DNA of 32,664 bases, taken from positions 1 through 32,664 of the forward strand of contig JAEWOP010000164.1 of assembly GCA_023399635.1 (NCBI GenBank). Reading direction: 5' to 3'. Positions 24,136 to 32,664 of this stretch are shown piece after piece. Within the stretch, counting starts at the first letter, position 1. Every line of letters begins with the position of its first letter. Position numbers and translations under genes: made by a program. The notes beneath the pieces were generated by a model that did not search any database, was not told the origin of the DNA, and worked only from the letters and a program-made list of their open reading frames with translations. This stretch comes from Pseudomonadota bacterium. GTDB taxonomy: Bacteria > Pseudomonadota > Alphaproteobacteria > Rhizobiales > Rhizobiaceae.

Positions 24136-26736
24136 ATGACGAGGTTGCAGCAGGGCAGCACTCCCGATGCGCCACTGGTCGACCGCGGAGCGCGGGGCGG
24201 AACCGTCGTGCGAATTCTTCTTCTGGCCCTGGTCCTGATCGGCGTGGCCGTGGCCTTCGTCTTTTTCCAGCAGGCTCTGAACAACGAGGTCGTCCTCGGT
24301 TTGCTCGGCGTGCTGGCCATGGTGGGCATCTTTTTCCTTGTGTCGTCGGCCATAGGTTTCATCGAGGTGATGCCGCAATCCCGCTCCGACGAACTGGCCC
24401 GCAGCTTCCTCGCAAGCCATCCCGACGGGATAGTGGTCACCGACAGCCGCGGGCGGATCGTTTATGCCAATGCTGCCTATGGTCGCCTCATCGGGGCGAG
24501 CAAGGGAAGCAACGTGCAGCCGCTTGAACCTCTTCTGTCGCGCAACCGCGAATCCAACGAAGCGCTCTATCGGCTGACAAACGGCCTTCGCGAAGGGCGC
24601 GAGGGGCATGAAGAATTCCGGCTGCCGCAGCCTCTCGGGCGCAGCAGCGCGAGCGGTTCGGGCGCACATTGGTACCGCCTCAAGGCGCGTCACCTGCGTC
24701 CCGGGGATCGCAAGAGCGACCAGTTGGACATCTGGCAGCTCACGGACATCACGTCCGAGCGCGACGATCAGGAACGCTTCTTCCGGGAGTTGCAGAACGC
24801 GATCGACTACCTCGATCATGCACCGGCGGGATTCTTCTCCGCGGGACGCAAGGGCGAGATCTTCTACATCAATGCGACTCTGGCGGAGTGGCTGGGGCTT
24901 GACCTCACGAAGTTCGTGCCGCGCTCCATGACGATCAGCGATCTTGTCGCGGGCGAAGGAATGGCGCTGATCCAGTCCGTACAGGCAGCGCCGGGACTGC
25001 AGCGGACGGAAACACTCGATCTCGACCTGCGCCGCAGCAACGGCCAGAGCCTTCCTGCTCGCCTTGTCCATTCGGTAACCTCTATGCGCGACGGAGCGCC
25101 GGGCGAGAGCCGGACCATCGTTCTGAACCGGCCCAAGGGGGCGGAGGGCGATCAATCTGCCTCCGCAATGCGTTTCACCCGCTTCTTCAACAATACGCCG
25201 ATGGCGATTGCGTCCGTGGACGGCGACGGCAAGATCCTGCGGATCAACGCACCGTTCCTGCGGCTCTTCGCAGAAGTCGTTTCGCGCGATCAAGTTGACG
25301 CCGGAGCGCATCTCGAGGCGATCGTGCACGAAACGGCACGCCCGCAGTTGATGCAGGCATTGTCCGCCGCAAAGGACAGGCAAGGCGACATCGCTCCCAT
25401 CGACTGCCGGCATCCCGGTGACGAAGGTCGCTATGTCCGCTTCTACGTCAACGCCGTGATCGACGAGAGCGACGAGGCGCCGGAGGAAGTTGCAATCGTC
25501 TACGCCGTCGAGACGACCGAGCAGAAGGCGCTCGAAACACAGATGGCACAGACGCAGAAGATGAATGCGGTGGGGACGCTTGCAGGCGGCATCGCGCACG
25601 ACTTCAACAACGTGCTGACGGCGATCCTGCTTTCGTCCGATCATCTCCTCCTGCAGGCGCGTCCTTCCGACGCCAGCTTTGCCGACCTGATGGAGATCAA
25701 GCGCAACGCCAATCGTGCGGCCGTGCTTGTGCGCCAACTGCTGGCGTTTTCCCGCAAGCAGACGATGCGACCGGCGGTTCTCAATCTGACCGACGTCGTC
25801 GGAGATCTGCGCATGCTGGTTGACCGGCTTATTTCCGGCACCAATGTGAAGCTGGAGGTGGACTATGGCCGGGACCTTTGGACGGTAAGGACCGACCTTT
25901 CGCAGTTCGAGCAGGTACTGATCAACCTTTGTGTCAACGCCCGCGATGCGATGCCGGGCGGCGGCACGCTCGTCATCAAGACGCGCAATGTTTCTGCCGA
26001 CGAGACATCGAGCTTTGCGCAGGCCGACCTGCCGAGCGAGGATTTTGTCATGGTGGAGGTGTCTGACAGCGGCACCGGAATTCCGCCTGAGATCATGGAC
26101 AAGATCTTCGAGCCCTTCTTCACTACCAAGGAAGTTGGCAAGGGAACGGGCCTTGGCCTGTCGATGGTGTACGGGATCATCAAGCAGTCGGGCGGCTACA
26201 TCTATCCCCAATCGGAAGTAGGGCGCGGAACCACGTTCCGCCTCTTCCTCCCGCGGCACATTCCCGAAGCCCCGGTTCTCCAGGAAATGCAGCCGAGCCC
26301 GAATGCTGCTCCTGCGACCGAAGTTGCGCCGGCCGGACAGTCTACGGAGCCTGTGGACCTCACCGGCAACTCGGCGGTGGTGTTGCTTGTCGAAGATGAA
26401 GAGGCCGTGCGCCGTGGCGGCAAGCGAATGCTGGAGACCCGGGGTTACACGGTCCACGAGGCCGGATCTGGGGTCGAAGCGCTCGAGATCATGGAAGAGC
26501 TCGAGGGGAAGGTGGACATCGTTGTTTCCGACGTCGTGATGCCGGAAATGGATGGCCCGACCTTGCTTGGCGAATTGCGCAAGTCTTATCCTGACCTGAA
26601 GTTCATCTTCGTTTCCGGTTATGCGGAAGATGCCTTTGCCCGCAACCTGCCGGCGGACGCCAAGTTCGGCTTCCTGCCGAAGCCTTTCTCGTTGAAACAG
26701 CTTGCTGTTGCCGTGCGCGAGATGCTGGACAACTGA
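24136..26736 (+). CDS. cckA: Hybrid histidine kinase CckA
   Basis: An 866-residue inner-membrane kinase/phosphatase at the top of the CckA-ChpT-CtrA phosphorelay controlling the alphaproteobacterial cell cycle. Two membrane segments (about 24-44 and 52-76) are followed by three PAS-like regions (about 85-125, 220-255, 345-380), the HisKA domain with phospho-histidine His488 in AGGIAHDFNNVLTAIL, an ATPase domain with DSGTGIP and TGLGLSMVYGI, a linker of about 40 residues, and a C-terminal receiver with phospho-acceptor Asp799 in VVSDVVMPEMDG. The first possible start is GTG 24112, but ATG 24136 with GAGG upstream is better. Length and order match CckA of rhizobia. It is convergent with the DMT transporter gene. 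Confidence 0.95.
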   Translation: MTRLQQGSTPDAPLVDRGARGGTVVRILLLALVLIGVAVAFVFFQQALNNEVVLGLLGVLAMVGIFFLVSSAIGFIEVMPQSRSDELARSFLASHPDGIVVTDSRGRIVYANAAYGRLIGASKGSNVQPLEPLLSRNRESNEALYRLTNGLREGREGHEEFRLPQPLGRSSASGSGAHWYRLKARHLRPGDRKSDQLDIWQLTDITSERDDQERFFRELQNAIDYLDHAPAGFFSAGRKGEIFYINATLAEWLGLDLTKFVPRSMTISDLVAGEGMALIQSVQAAPGLQRTETLDLDLRRSNGQSLPARLVHSVTSMRDGAPGESRTIVLNRPKGAEGDQSASAMRFTRFFNNTPMAIASVDGDGKILRINAPFLRLFAEVVSRDQVDAGAHLEAIVHETARPQLMQALSAAKDRQGDIAPIDCRHPGDEGRYVRFYVNAVIDESDEAPEEVAIVYAVETTEQKALETQMAQTQKMNAVGTLAGGIAHDFNNVLTAILLSSDHLLLQARPSDASFADLMEIKRNANRAAVLVRQLLAFSRKQTMRPAVLNLTDVVGDLRMLVDRLISGTNVKLEVDYGRDLWTVRTDLSQFEQVLINLCVNARDAMPGGGTLVIKTRNVSADETSSFAQADLPSEDFVMVEVSDSGTGIPPEIMDKIFEPFFTTKEVGKGTGLGLSMVYGIIKQSGGYIYPQSEVGRGTTFRLFLPRHIPEAPVLQEMQPSPNAAPATEVAPAGQSTEPVDLTGNSAVVLLVEDEEAVRRGGKRMLETRGYTVHEAGSGVEALEIMEELEGKVDIVVSDVVMPEMDGPTLLGELRKSYPDLKFIFVSGYAEDAFARNLPADAKFGFLPKPFSLKQLAVAVREMLDN

Positions 26737-26764
26737 TTAGCTCTGCCCACGAGCACGTCGCCCG

Positions 26765-27655
26765 TTAGCCGCGACGCGCGACGAGGATGCCGGCAAGCAC
26801 GATAGCCCCGCCAAGCGCCTGCAGCGGGCCGACGGCTTCCGACAGTACGAGCCACGCCAGGAAGGCTGCGACAACGGGCTGGAGCAGGAGCGTCAGCGAC
26901 GAGAAGGCCGCGGGCAGGAAGGCCAAGGCGTAGGTGATGGCAACTTGGCCGCCAGCATGGCTGATGAAGGCGAGGCCGAACAGGATTGCCCATCCATACA
27001 GGCTCATTGGCAGGATACTGCCTTCCAAATACAGCGCAAAGGGTAGGATGGCGAGCGCAGCGGTGGCCGTGCTCCAGATCATGATGCGCACGGTGTCGAA
27101 GCGGCTGCGCAAGCGTCCGATCGCCAGGATGTAGCAGGCATAGAAGACGGCAGCCAGCGTCGCCACGGCGTCGCCGGCAAGATGGCCGTCCGCCAATGCC
27201 GCTGGTCCACCCTTCAGGGTGACCACGCCAAGGATCGCCAGTCCCAGGCCGAGCAGAAAGATGCGCGTGACGACGGTGCGAAACAGAAGAAAACCGATCA
27301 GTGTGACGAAAACCGGTGCCAGGTTGGCAAGCAATGTTGAGTTGGCGACGGAGGTCATGTGCAGGGACAGGTGCCAGGCCACGAGATCGATCGCCAATGC
27401 AACGCCAGGCACGACGAGAAGGAACGCATCCTGCAGGCCGAGGGGCCTCCTGGCGTCCGGCGCGGGGCGGAGAAGACTCCACAGAAACAACGGGATGAGG
27501 GCAAGCGCAAGCCGCCAGAAACCCGTCGAAATCGGCCCGACCTCCGAAAGCCGCACAAAAATGGGGGAGGCACCGATAGCGATGCCGCCGGCGATCAGGG
27601 CCACGACAGCCGACCGGTGCTCCGGCACCCGAATGGTACCTTGAATGCCTGACAA
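26765..27655 (-). CDS. DMT superfamily transporter (EamA type)
   Basis: A 296-residue inner-membrane protein with about 10 hydrophobic segments forming two EamA repeats (first about residues 13-145, second about 160-293). The second repeat shows LLQPVVAAFLAWLVLSEAVGPLQALGGAIVLAGI, typical of EamA carriers. The start is TTG at 27653-27655 with GGAG 8 nt upstream; the nearby ATG is out of frame. It follows psuG by 51 bp on the same strand and may be in the psuK-psuG operon, where it could move a nucleoside or sugar, but that is guesswork. Confidence 0.9.
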   Translation of the reverse strand: MSGIQGTIRVPEHRSAVVALIAGGIAIGASPIFVRLSEVGPISTGFWRLALALIPLFLWSLLRPAPDARRPLGLQDAFLLVVPGVALAIDLVAWHLSLHMTSVANSTLLANLAPVFVTLIGFLLFRTVVTRIFLLGLGLAILGVVTLKGGPAALADGHLAGDAVATLAAVFYACYILAIGRLRSRFDTVRIMIWSTATAALAILPFALYLEGSILPMSLYGWAILFGLAFISHAGGQVAITYALAFLPAAFSSLTLLLQPVVAAFLAWLVLSEAVGPLQALGGAIVLAGILVARRG

Positions 27656-27706
27656 GGGGGATACTCCGACTTCATGAGAGCGGCTTGGTCACCGCACAAT
27701 GTTTCT

Positions 27707-28627
27707 TCAGCCGGCCAATGCCACGGCAATTTCCGCTGCGAGACGCGCGTTGTTTTCCACCAGGGAGATGTTGGTCTTCAGGCTGCGTCCGCCGGTCTGG
27801 TGGAAGATGTGGTCAAGCAGAAACGGAGTGACTGCCTTCGCCGCGATCTGCTGGTCAGTGGCCGCCCGGAGCGCGGTCTGGATGAACCCTTCCATCTCAT
27901 CGCGAGGGATCTCGTCCTGTTGTGGAACCGGATTGGCGACAAGGATGCCACCGCGGATGCCGATGGCTTTCCGTGCCTCTTCGAATTTCGCGATCTCGGC
28001 GGCCGTCTCCACGGTCAGGGGGCTGGGGAAGCCGGATACCCGCGACCAGAAGGCGGGGAAGTCACCTGTGCCATAGGTCACAACCGGAACCCCGCGCGTC
28101 TCCAGAACTTCCAGCGTTTTCGGGATGTCCAAGATCGCCTTCGCACCGGCACAAACAACGATCACATCCGTCTTGGCCAGTTCTTCGAGGTCTGCAGAGA
28201 TGTCGAAGCTCTCCTCTGCCCCTCGATGGACACCTCCGATGCCGCCGGTGGCGAAGACGCGGATACCGGCAAGCGCGGCTGCGATCATCGTAGCCGCCAC
28301 AGTGGTAGCGCCTGTGCGCCCTGTCGCCAGCGCAAAGGCGAAGTCTGCGCGAGACAGCTTCATCACGTTCCTTGCCTGCGCCAGTTGCTCGAGTTCGCGT
28401 TCTTCCAGGCCGACATGGAGCGTTCCATCCAAAACGGCGATGGTGGCAGGGACCGCGCCACCGTCGCGAATGATCGCTTCCACGCTGCGGGCCATCTCGA
28501 TGTTGCCAGGATAGGGCATCCCATGCGTGATGATCGTCGATTCAAGCGCCACAAGCGGTGCTCCACTGGCGCGTGCGGCTTGCACTTCTTTCGAATAGAC
28601 GATGGGAAGGGAAGGGCAATCTGTCAT
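27707..28627 (-). CDS. psuG: Pseudouridine-5'-phosphate glycosidase
   Basis: A 306-residue enzyme that splits pseudouridine 5'-phosphate into uracil and ribose 5-phosphate. Family landmarks are VALESTIITHGMPYPGN (about residues 26-42), the GRTGATTVAATMIAA region, FATGGIGGVHRGAE, VVCAGAKAILDIPKTLE, VTYGTGDFPAFW, and the C-terminal GGRSLKTNISLVENNARLAAEIA. The ATG at 28625-28627 follows GGAGA. It starts 21 bp after the PfkB-type kinase gene, and the two give the complete two-step breakdown of pseudouridine. Confidence 0.95.
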   Translation of the reverse strand: MTDCPSLPIVYSKEVQAARASGAPLVALESTIITHGMPYPGNIEMARSVEAIIRDGGAVPATIAVLDGTLHVGLEERELEQLAQARNVMKLSRADFAFALATGRTGATTVAATMIAAALAGIRVFATGGIGGVHRGAEESFDISADLEELAKTDVIVVCAGAKAILDIPKTLEVLETRGVPVVTYGTGDFPAFWSRVSGFPSPLTVETAAEIAKFEEARKAIGIRGGILVANPVPQQDEIPRDEMEGFIQTALRAATDQQIAAKAVTPFLLDHIFHQTGGRSLKTNISLVENNARLAAEIAVALAG

Positions 28628-28648
28628 GGTCGTCTCCGTTTGCGCCTC

Positions 28649-29596
28649 TCAGAACACCTTTTCCGAGGCTCCGACAAGTGCTGCTTCGTGAGCAACAGCC
28701 TCGGGCGAGATATCCGGCGCCACGGCCTGCGACGAACGGAGGGTGATGCGTGAGGCACAAATGCCGCGGGTGACCGCCAGTTCCAGGGAGGCGCCCTCGA
28801 GAAGCGCATCAAGTGTACCCGCAGCGAGCGCATCGCCCGCGCCAGTCACATCAGAAATGTCGGTGACGGGCGGTGGGGTGACGACGTAGTCTTCAAAGGC
28901 GGAATAGGCGGTCAAGGCGCGTCCGCCCTCGGTGATGACGGCTGCGTGCAGCTGGAGGGGGCGGAGCAGGGTTGGCCAGTGACCGGCAGTGGCGGCGCGC
29001 GCACCGGCAAGCGCGGTCGCCTCGGCAGCATTCATGAACAGCCAGGAGAGGCGGGGCAGTGCTGCAAGGAACCGCACTACTTTTGCCGGTGAAATGGCAA
29101 TGCCGGCAATCGGCACCGCCGACTGCTCAGCCATCACCGAAAGTTCCGCGAGCGTCTCCGCCGGGAGATTTGCGTCGCACACGATCAGATCCGCCGTCTC
29201 TATTTTTTCCCGAAGCGCACGAACGCGAAGGCGGCGGGGCGTAAAGAAGCGGTAGAGTTCCATGTCGGCGAGAGCAATCACCAGGTTGCCGTCGCGCTCG
29301 ATGATCGCGGTGTAGCTGGGAGTTGCTCTGTCGAGAAATACGAACGGACGATCAACGACCCCTACGGCCTCTGCCGCTGCTGCAACCCTGTCGGCAGCCG
29401 CGTCACCGCCGCGGGGCGATACCATCGTCACATCGTGACCGAGCAGAGCGAGGTTTCGTGCCACATTGAAGGCGCCGCCCCCGATGTCTTCCTCCCACGA
29501 GCCGGGATTGCTTGCAGCGATCGTGGTGGCGCCCGTGATCCGCCCCCGTCGGTCGAGGTGGGCGCCGCCCAGCACCAGGATTCGCTTCTTCACCAT
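28649..29596 (-). CDS. psuK: PfkB-family kinase, probable pseudouridine kinase
   Basis: A 315-residue ribokinase-like sugar kinase. The N-terminal signature GGGAFNVARNLALLG (about residues 39-53) and the C-terminal DVTGAGDALAAGTLDALL, with the catalytic Asp in GAGD, are clear. PfkB sequence alone does not fix the substrate; the call rests on the adjacent psuG, since PsuK phosphorylates pseudouridine to give the PsuG substrate. AAGGTG precedes the ATG at 29594-29596. It is divergent from recA with 239 bp between starts. Confidence 0.87.
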   Translation of the reverse strand: MVKKRILVLGGAHLDRRGRITGATTIAASNPGSWEEDIGGGAFNVARNLALLGHDVTMVSPRGGDAAADRVAAAAEAVGVVDRPFVFLDRATPSYTAIIERDGNLVIALADMELYRFFTPRRLRVRALREKIETADLIVCDANLPAETLAELSVMAEQSAVPIAGIAISPAKVVRFLAALPRLSWLFMNAAEATALAGARAATAGHWPTLLRPLQLHAAVITEGGRALTAYSAFEDYVVTPPPVTDISDVTGAGDALAAGTLDALLEGASLELAVTRGICASRITLRSSQAVAPDISPEAVAHEAALVGASEKVF

Positions 29597-29750
29597 GCAT
29601 CACCTTGGCCGGGTTCAAGTGGCGTGATTCCTAGCGGGACAACCGGCGCGAACAGCCTTTTCGGCAAATGCTGCAAAGCTGTTTCAACAGCGGAAACGGA
29701 AAGAGAACGCACCTCATAAACAAGCGCAAAAACAACACCCGGCGCGTATC

Positions 29751-29779
29751 TTGATTCAGGAGAACAAAACATGTACATA
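29751..29779 (+). promoter_or_regulatory. Probable recA promoter
   Basis: TTGATT at 29751-29756 and TACATA at 29774-29779, spaced by 17 bp, give a plausible sigma-70 promoter about 57 bp before the recA start. The SOS-type box lies inside it. Confidence 0.55.
29762..29776. promoter_or_regulatory. LexA (SOS) box of recA
   Basis: GAAC-AAAACAT-GTAC matches the alphaproteobacterial SOS box pattern GAAC-N7-GAAC (GTTC-N7-GTTC on the other strand) except for the second half. It sits between the presumed -35 and -10 elements of recA, where LexA binding would block transcription until DNA damage. Confidence 0.75.
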
Positions 29780-29835
29780 ATCTTTATCGGCCGCTTCGTT
29801 GCCTGCGAAGCGTCAATAACCTAAAGGTGGATCAG

Positions 29836-30924
29836 ATGGCACAAAATTCGTTGCGGCTCGTAGAGGATAAAACAGTGGACAAGAGCAAGGCGCTGGACGC
29901 GGCACTGTCGCAGATCGAACGATCCTTCGGCAAGGGCTCGATTATGAAGCTCGGCGCAAACGATAGCGTGGTTGAAGTGGAGACGGTATCGACCGGCTCG
30001 CTCAGCCTTGATATTGCCCTGGGGATCGGCGGGCTGCCGAAGGGCCGAATTATCGAGATCTACGGGCCCGAAAGCTCAGGCAAGACGACGCTTGCGCTGC
30101 AAACGATCGCGGAATCTCAGAAGAAGGGTGGCATCTGCGCGTTCGTCGATGCCGAACATGCCCTTGATCCGGTTTATGCCCGCAAGCTTGGTGTCGACCT
30201 GCAGAACCTCCTCATCTCTCAGCCAGACACGGGCGAGCAGGCGCTGGAAATCACCGACACGCTGGTACGTTCTGGCGCCATTGACGTTCTGGTCGTCGAT
30301 TCGGTCGCTGCGCTGACGCCGCGAGCCGAGATCGAGGGCGAGATGGGTGACAGCCTGCCGGGCCTGCAGGCGCGACTGATGAGCCAGGCGCTGCGTAAGC
30401 TGACGGCATCGATCTCCAAATCGAAAACAATGGTCATCTTCATCAACCAGATCCGCATGAAGATCGGCGTCATGTTCGGTTCACCGGAAACCACAACAGG
30501 CGGGAATGCCTTGAAGTTCTACGCGTCCGTTCGTCTCGATATCCGTCGCATCGGTGCGGTGAAGGAGCGCGAAGAGGTGATCGGCAACCAGACCCGCGTG
30601 AAGGTCGTCAAGAACAAGATGGCGCCCCCGTTCAAGCAAGTCGAGTTCGACATCATGTACGGCGAAGGCGTGTCGAAAACGGGCGAACTGGTCGACCTCG
30701 GGGTCAAGGCCGGAATCGTCGAGAAGTCAGGGGCCTGGTTCTCCTATAACAGCCAGCGCCTCGGGCAGGGGAGAGAAAACGCCAAGACGTTCCTGCGTGA
30801 CAATCCGGAACTGGCTCGGGAAATCGAGCTGTCGCTTCGTCAGAATGCCGGTTTGATTGCTGAGCGGTTCCTGGAAAATGGTGGACCTGACTCCGGCGAT
30901 GGAGATGACGCGCCGGAGATGTAA
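29836..30924 (+). CDS. recA: Recombinase RecA
   Basis: A 362-residue DNA-dependent ATPase that forms filaments on single-stranded DNA for strand exchange and triggers LexA self-cleavage. Walker A is GPESSGKT at residues 77-84, followed by FVDAEHALDP, VVDSVAALTPRAEIEGEMGD, INQIRMKIGVMFG and TTGGNALKFYASVRLDIRR. An in-frame GTG precedes the ATG by three codons, but the ATG at 29836 with AAAGGTGG 5-6 nt upstream is the start. The acidic C-terminus (DSGDGDDAPEM) is typical. Transcription is probably under LexA through the box upstream. Confidence 0.98.
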   Translation: MAQNSLRLVEDKTVDKSKALDAALSQIERSFGKGSIMKLGANDSVVEVETVSTGSLSLDIALGIGGLPKGRIIEIYGPESSGKTTLALQTIAESQKKGGICAFVDAEHALDPVYARKLGVDLQNLLISQPDTGEQALEITDTLVRSGAIDVLVVDSVAALTPRAEIEGEMGDSLPGLQARLMSQALRKLTASISKSKTMVIFINQIRMKIGVMFGSPETTTGGNALKFYASVRLDIRRIGAVKEREEVIGNQTRVKVVKNKMAPPFKQVEFDIMYGEGVSKTGELVDLGVKAGIVEKSGAWFSYNSQRLGQGRENAKTFLRDNPELAREIELSLRQNAGLIAERFLENGGPDSGDGDDAPEM

Positions 30925-30955
30925 GTCCCGGATCTCCACCTTCGAATACTTCCAG

Positions 30956-30986
30956 CCGGCCGGCATCGTTAAAGATGACCGGCCGG
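30956..30986 (+). terminator. Probable terminator after recA
   Basis: CCGGCCGG-CATC at 30956-30967 pairs with GATG-(A)-CCGGCCGG at 30974-30986, a stem of 12 pairs with one bulged A, loop GTTAAA, followed by TTCTGCGTTT. It lies 32 bp after the recA stop and separates recA from alaS. Confidence 0.65.
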
Positions 30987-31078
30987 TTCTGCGTTTAGCT
31001 GGACAGCCTCTGGTGTCGGCGATAAAAGCCAGTGGTTTTCAGTGGTAGATCCGCATTTGGCGGAACAAAGGGCGTAGC

Positions 31079-32664
31079 ATGAGCGGTGTGAATGACATCC
31101 GGTCGACCTTCCTCGACTATTTCCGGAAAAACGGCCATGAGGTGGTGTCTTCCAGCCCGCTGGTACCGCGCAACGACCCGACCTTGATGTTTACGAACGC
31201 GGGCATGGTGCAGTTCAAGAACGTCTTCACGGGCCTCGAAAGCCGTCCTTACTCCACTGCCACGACCTCGCAAAAATGCGTGCGTGCCGGCGGCAAGCAC
31301 AACGACCTTGACAATGTCGGCTACACGGCCCGGCATCTGACCTTCTTTGAAATGCTCGGCAATTTCTCCTTCGGCGACTACTTCAAGGAGCAGGCGATCG
31401 AGCTTGCCTGGAAGCTCGTGACGGAAGGTTTCGACCTGCCCAAGCACCGCCTGCTCGTGACAGTCTATTCGGAAGACGAAGAGGCGGCGACGCTTTGGAA
31501 GAAGATTGCCGGCTTCTCTGACGACAAGATCATTCGCATACCGACCTCGGATAATTTCTGGCAGATGGGCGATACCGGCCCCTGTGGCCCCTGCTCGGAA
31601 ATCTTCATCGACCAGGGCGAGAATGTCTGGGGAGGACCGCCCGGGTCGCCCGAAGAGGACGGTGATCGCTTTCTGGAATTCTGGAACCTCGTCTTCATGC
31701 AGTTCGACCAGACTGCCCCGGGTGAGCGTACGCCACTCCCGCGCCCGTCGATCGATACGGGGATGGGCCTAGAGCGAATGGCCTGCATTCTCCAGGGTGT
31801 CGGCAGCGTGTTCGAGACCGATCTGTTCCGTACTCTGATTTCGGCGACCGAAGAGGTTGTTGGCGCCAAGGCCGAGGGTGATCAGGCCGCGAGCTTCCGG
31901 GTGATCGCCGATCACCTGCGGTCCTCGGCGTTCCTGATTGCCGATGGCGTGCTGCCGTCAAACGAAGGCCGCGGATACGTGCTTCGCCGGATCATGCGGC
32001 GCGCCATGCGTCACATGCAGCTCCTGGGTGCCCGCGAACCACTGATGTACCAGCTGCTTCCGACGCTGGTGCAGCAGATGGGGCGCGCCTATCCCGAACT
32101 CGTGCGCGCAGAGGCGCTGACGTCGGAAACGCTGAAGCTGGAGGAAACACGTTTCCGCAAGACGCTCGATCGCGGACTGACGCTCCTGTCCGACGCGACG
32201 GCCGATCTTTCGAACGGCGATAGCCTGGATGGCGAAACCGCCTTCAAGCTGTACGACACCTATGGCTTTCCGCTGGACCTGACGCAGGATGCGCTTCGCG
32301 CCCGCGGCATCGGCGTTGATCTGATGGGCTTCAATGACGCGATGCAGCGCCAGAAGGCGGAAGCCCGTGCCAACTGGGCAGGATCGGGTGACAAGGCGAC
32401 AGAGACGATCTGGTTCGAGCTGAAGGAAAAGCACGGGGCCACTGAATTCCTGGGGTATGACACGGAAACCGCCGAGGGCGTTGTTCAGGCGCTGGTTCGC
32501 GAGGGGGCGAGCGTGGGTTCGGTCACAGCGGGTAATGACGTCCAGGTGGTCGTCAACCAGACACCATTCTACGGCGAGTCAGGTGGTCAGATGGGCGACA
32601 CCGGTGTGATCAGCACCGACAATGCCCGCCTTGAGGTGACCGACACGCAGAAGAAGGGGGAAGG
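31079..32664 (+). CDS. alaS: Alanyl-tRNA synthetase, N-terminal part (cut by right edge)
   Basis: The first 528 codons of a protein normally near 880-890 residues. It charges tRNA-Ala with alanine. Landmarks are the class II catalytic core: IRSTFLDYFRKNGHEVVSSS, TLMFTNAGMVQFKNVFTG, KCVRAGGKHNDLDNVG, FFEMLGNFSFGDYFK, DNFWQMGDTGPCGPCSEI and IDTGMGLERMACILQG. The later DTYGFPLDLT and the start of the following domain (NQTPFYGESGGQMGDTG) are also visible; editing and C-Ala domains lie outside. The ATG at 31079 has AAAGGGCG upstream. The recA-alaS order is common in rhizobia. Confidence 0.98.
   Translation, partial: MSGVNDIRSTFLDYFRKNGHEVVSSSPLVPRNDPTLMFTNAGMVQFKNVFTGLESRPYSTATTSQKCVRAGGKHNDLDNVGYTARHLTFFEMLGNFSFGDYFKEQAIELAWKLVTEGFDLPKHRLLVTVYSEDEEAATLWKKIAGFSDDKIIRIPTSDNFWQMGDTGPCGPCSEIFIDQGENVWGGPPGSPEEDGDRFLEFWNLVFMQFDQTAPGERTPLPRPSIDTGMGLERMACILQGVGSVFETDLFRTLISATEEVVGAKAEGDQAASFRVIADHLRSSAFLIADGVLPSNEGRGYVLRRIMRRAMRHMQLLGAREPLMYQLLPTLVQQMGRAYPELVRAEALTSETLKLEETRFRKTLDRGLTLLSDATADLSNGDSLDGETAFKLYDTYGFPLDLTQDALRARGIGVDLMGFNDAMQRQKAEARANWAGSGDKATETIWFELKEKHGATEFLGYDTETAEGVVQALVREGASVGSVTAGNDVQVVVNQTPFYGESGGQMGDTGVISTDNARLEVTDTQKKGE

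Noticed and set aside
24091..26457. 788-codon open frame on the - strand opposite cckA
   Set aside because: It is antisense to a clear histidine kinase with all motifs; the product is Arg/His-rich and unlike any known protein.
1..32664. Search for mobile elements, defence systems, toxin-antitoxin pairs, tRNA or rRNA genes
   Set aside because: No transposase, integrase, terminal repeats, attachment-site duplication, tRNA cloverleaf or rRNA segment was seen; gene content is core chromosomal.

Overview
The window looks like ordinary chromosomal DNA from an alphaproteobacterium of the order Hyphomicrobiales, most likely the Rhizobium/Agrobacterium/Sinorhizobium group. The evidence is the high G+C content, a 139-residue DksA that has lost most zinc-finger cysteines, a CckA hybrid kinase, a recA promoter carrying a GAAC-N7-GTAC SOS-type box, and a giant GPR/RgsE-type polar growth protein. 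I see no phage, insertion sequence, CRISPR array, tRNA or rRNA. Both edges cut genes: a malic enzyme on the left and alaS on the right.

Layout. 1-849 (-) is the N-terminal part of malic enzyme. 1047-4102 holds an LpxH-like metallophosphoesterase, an HcaT-like MFS transporter and a convergent dipeptide epimerase. 4205-8205 (+) is a compact Mla/MCE lipid-transport operon: STAS-MlaE permease, MlaF ATPase, MlaD substrate-binding protein and a PqiC-like lipoprotein, closed by a strong hairpin. 8281-14676 (-) is one 2131-residue membrane-anchored helical-repeat protein, the GPR/RgsE type, followed by a 692-bp region with CtrA-like motifs. 15369-15689 (+) is an adrenodoxin-type ferredoxin. 15972-16592 (-) is a secreted DUF922-type protein. 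16640-18445 (+) is the folP-folB-folK operon. 18459-22225 (-) holds an exported protein of unknown function and a sixA-like/ycjX/ycjF group. 22496-22915 (+) is dksA. 22981-23916 (-) is a FliO-like protein, divergent from cckA at 24136-26736 (+). 26765-29596 (-) is a probable psuK-psuG-DMT transporter operon. 29836-32664 (+) is recA followed by alaS.

Functions cluster around envelope and cell-cycle biology (Mla transport, GPR polar growth ring, CckA control, DksA stringent response) plus folate synthesis, pseudouridine breakdown and SOS repair. Several starts are non-ATG and are supported by ribosome binding sites: TTG for mlaF, dksA and the DMT transporter, GTG for the phosphoesterase, the MFS transporter and folP.

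No clearly undescribed multi-gene system is visible. The most notable object is the GPR-type protein, with five 80-residue tandem repeats built on an 11/22-residue helical period. Next are the Mla operon with STAS fused to the permease and an enlarged MlaD, and the orphan FliO-like gene paired with cckA.
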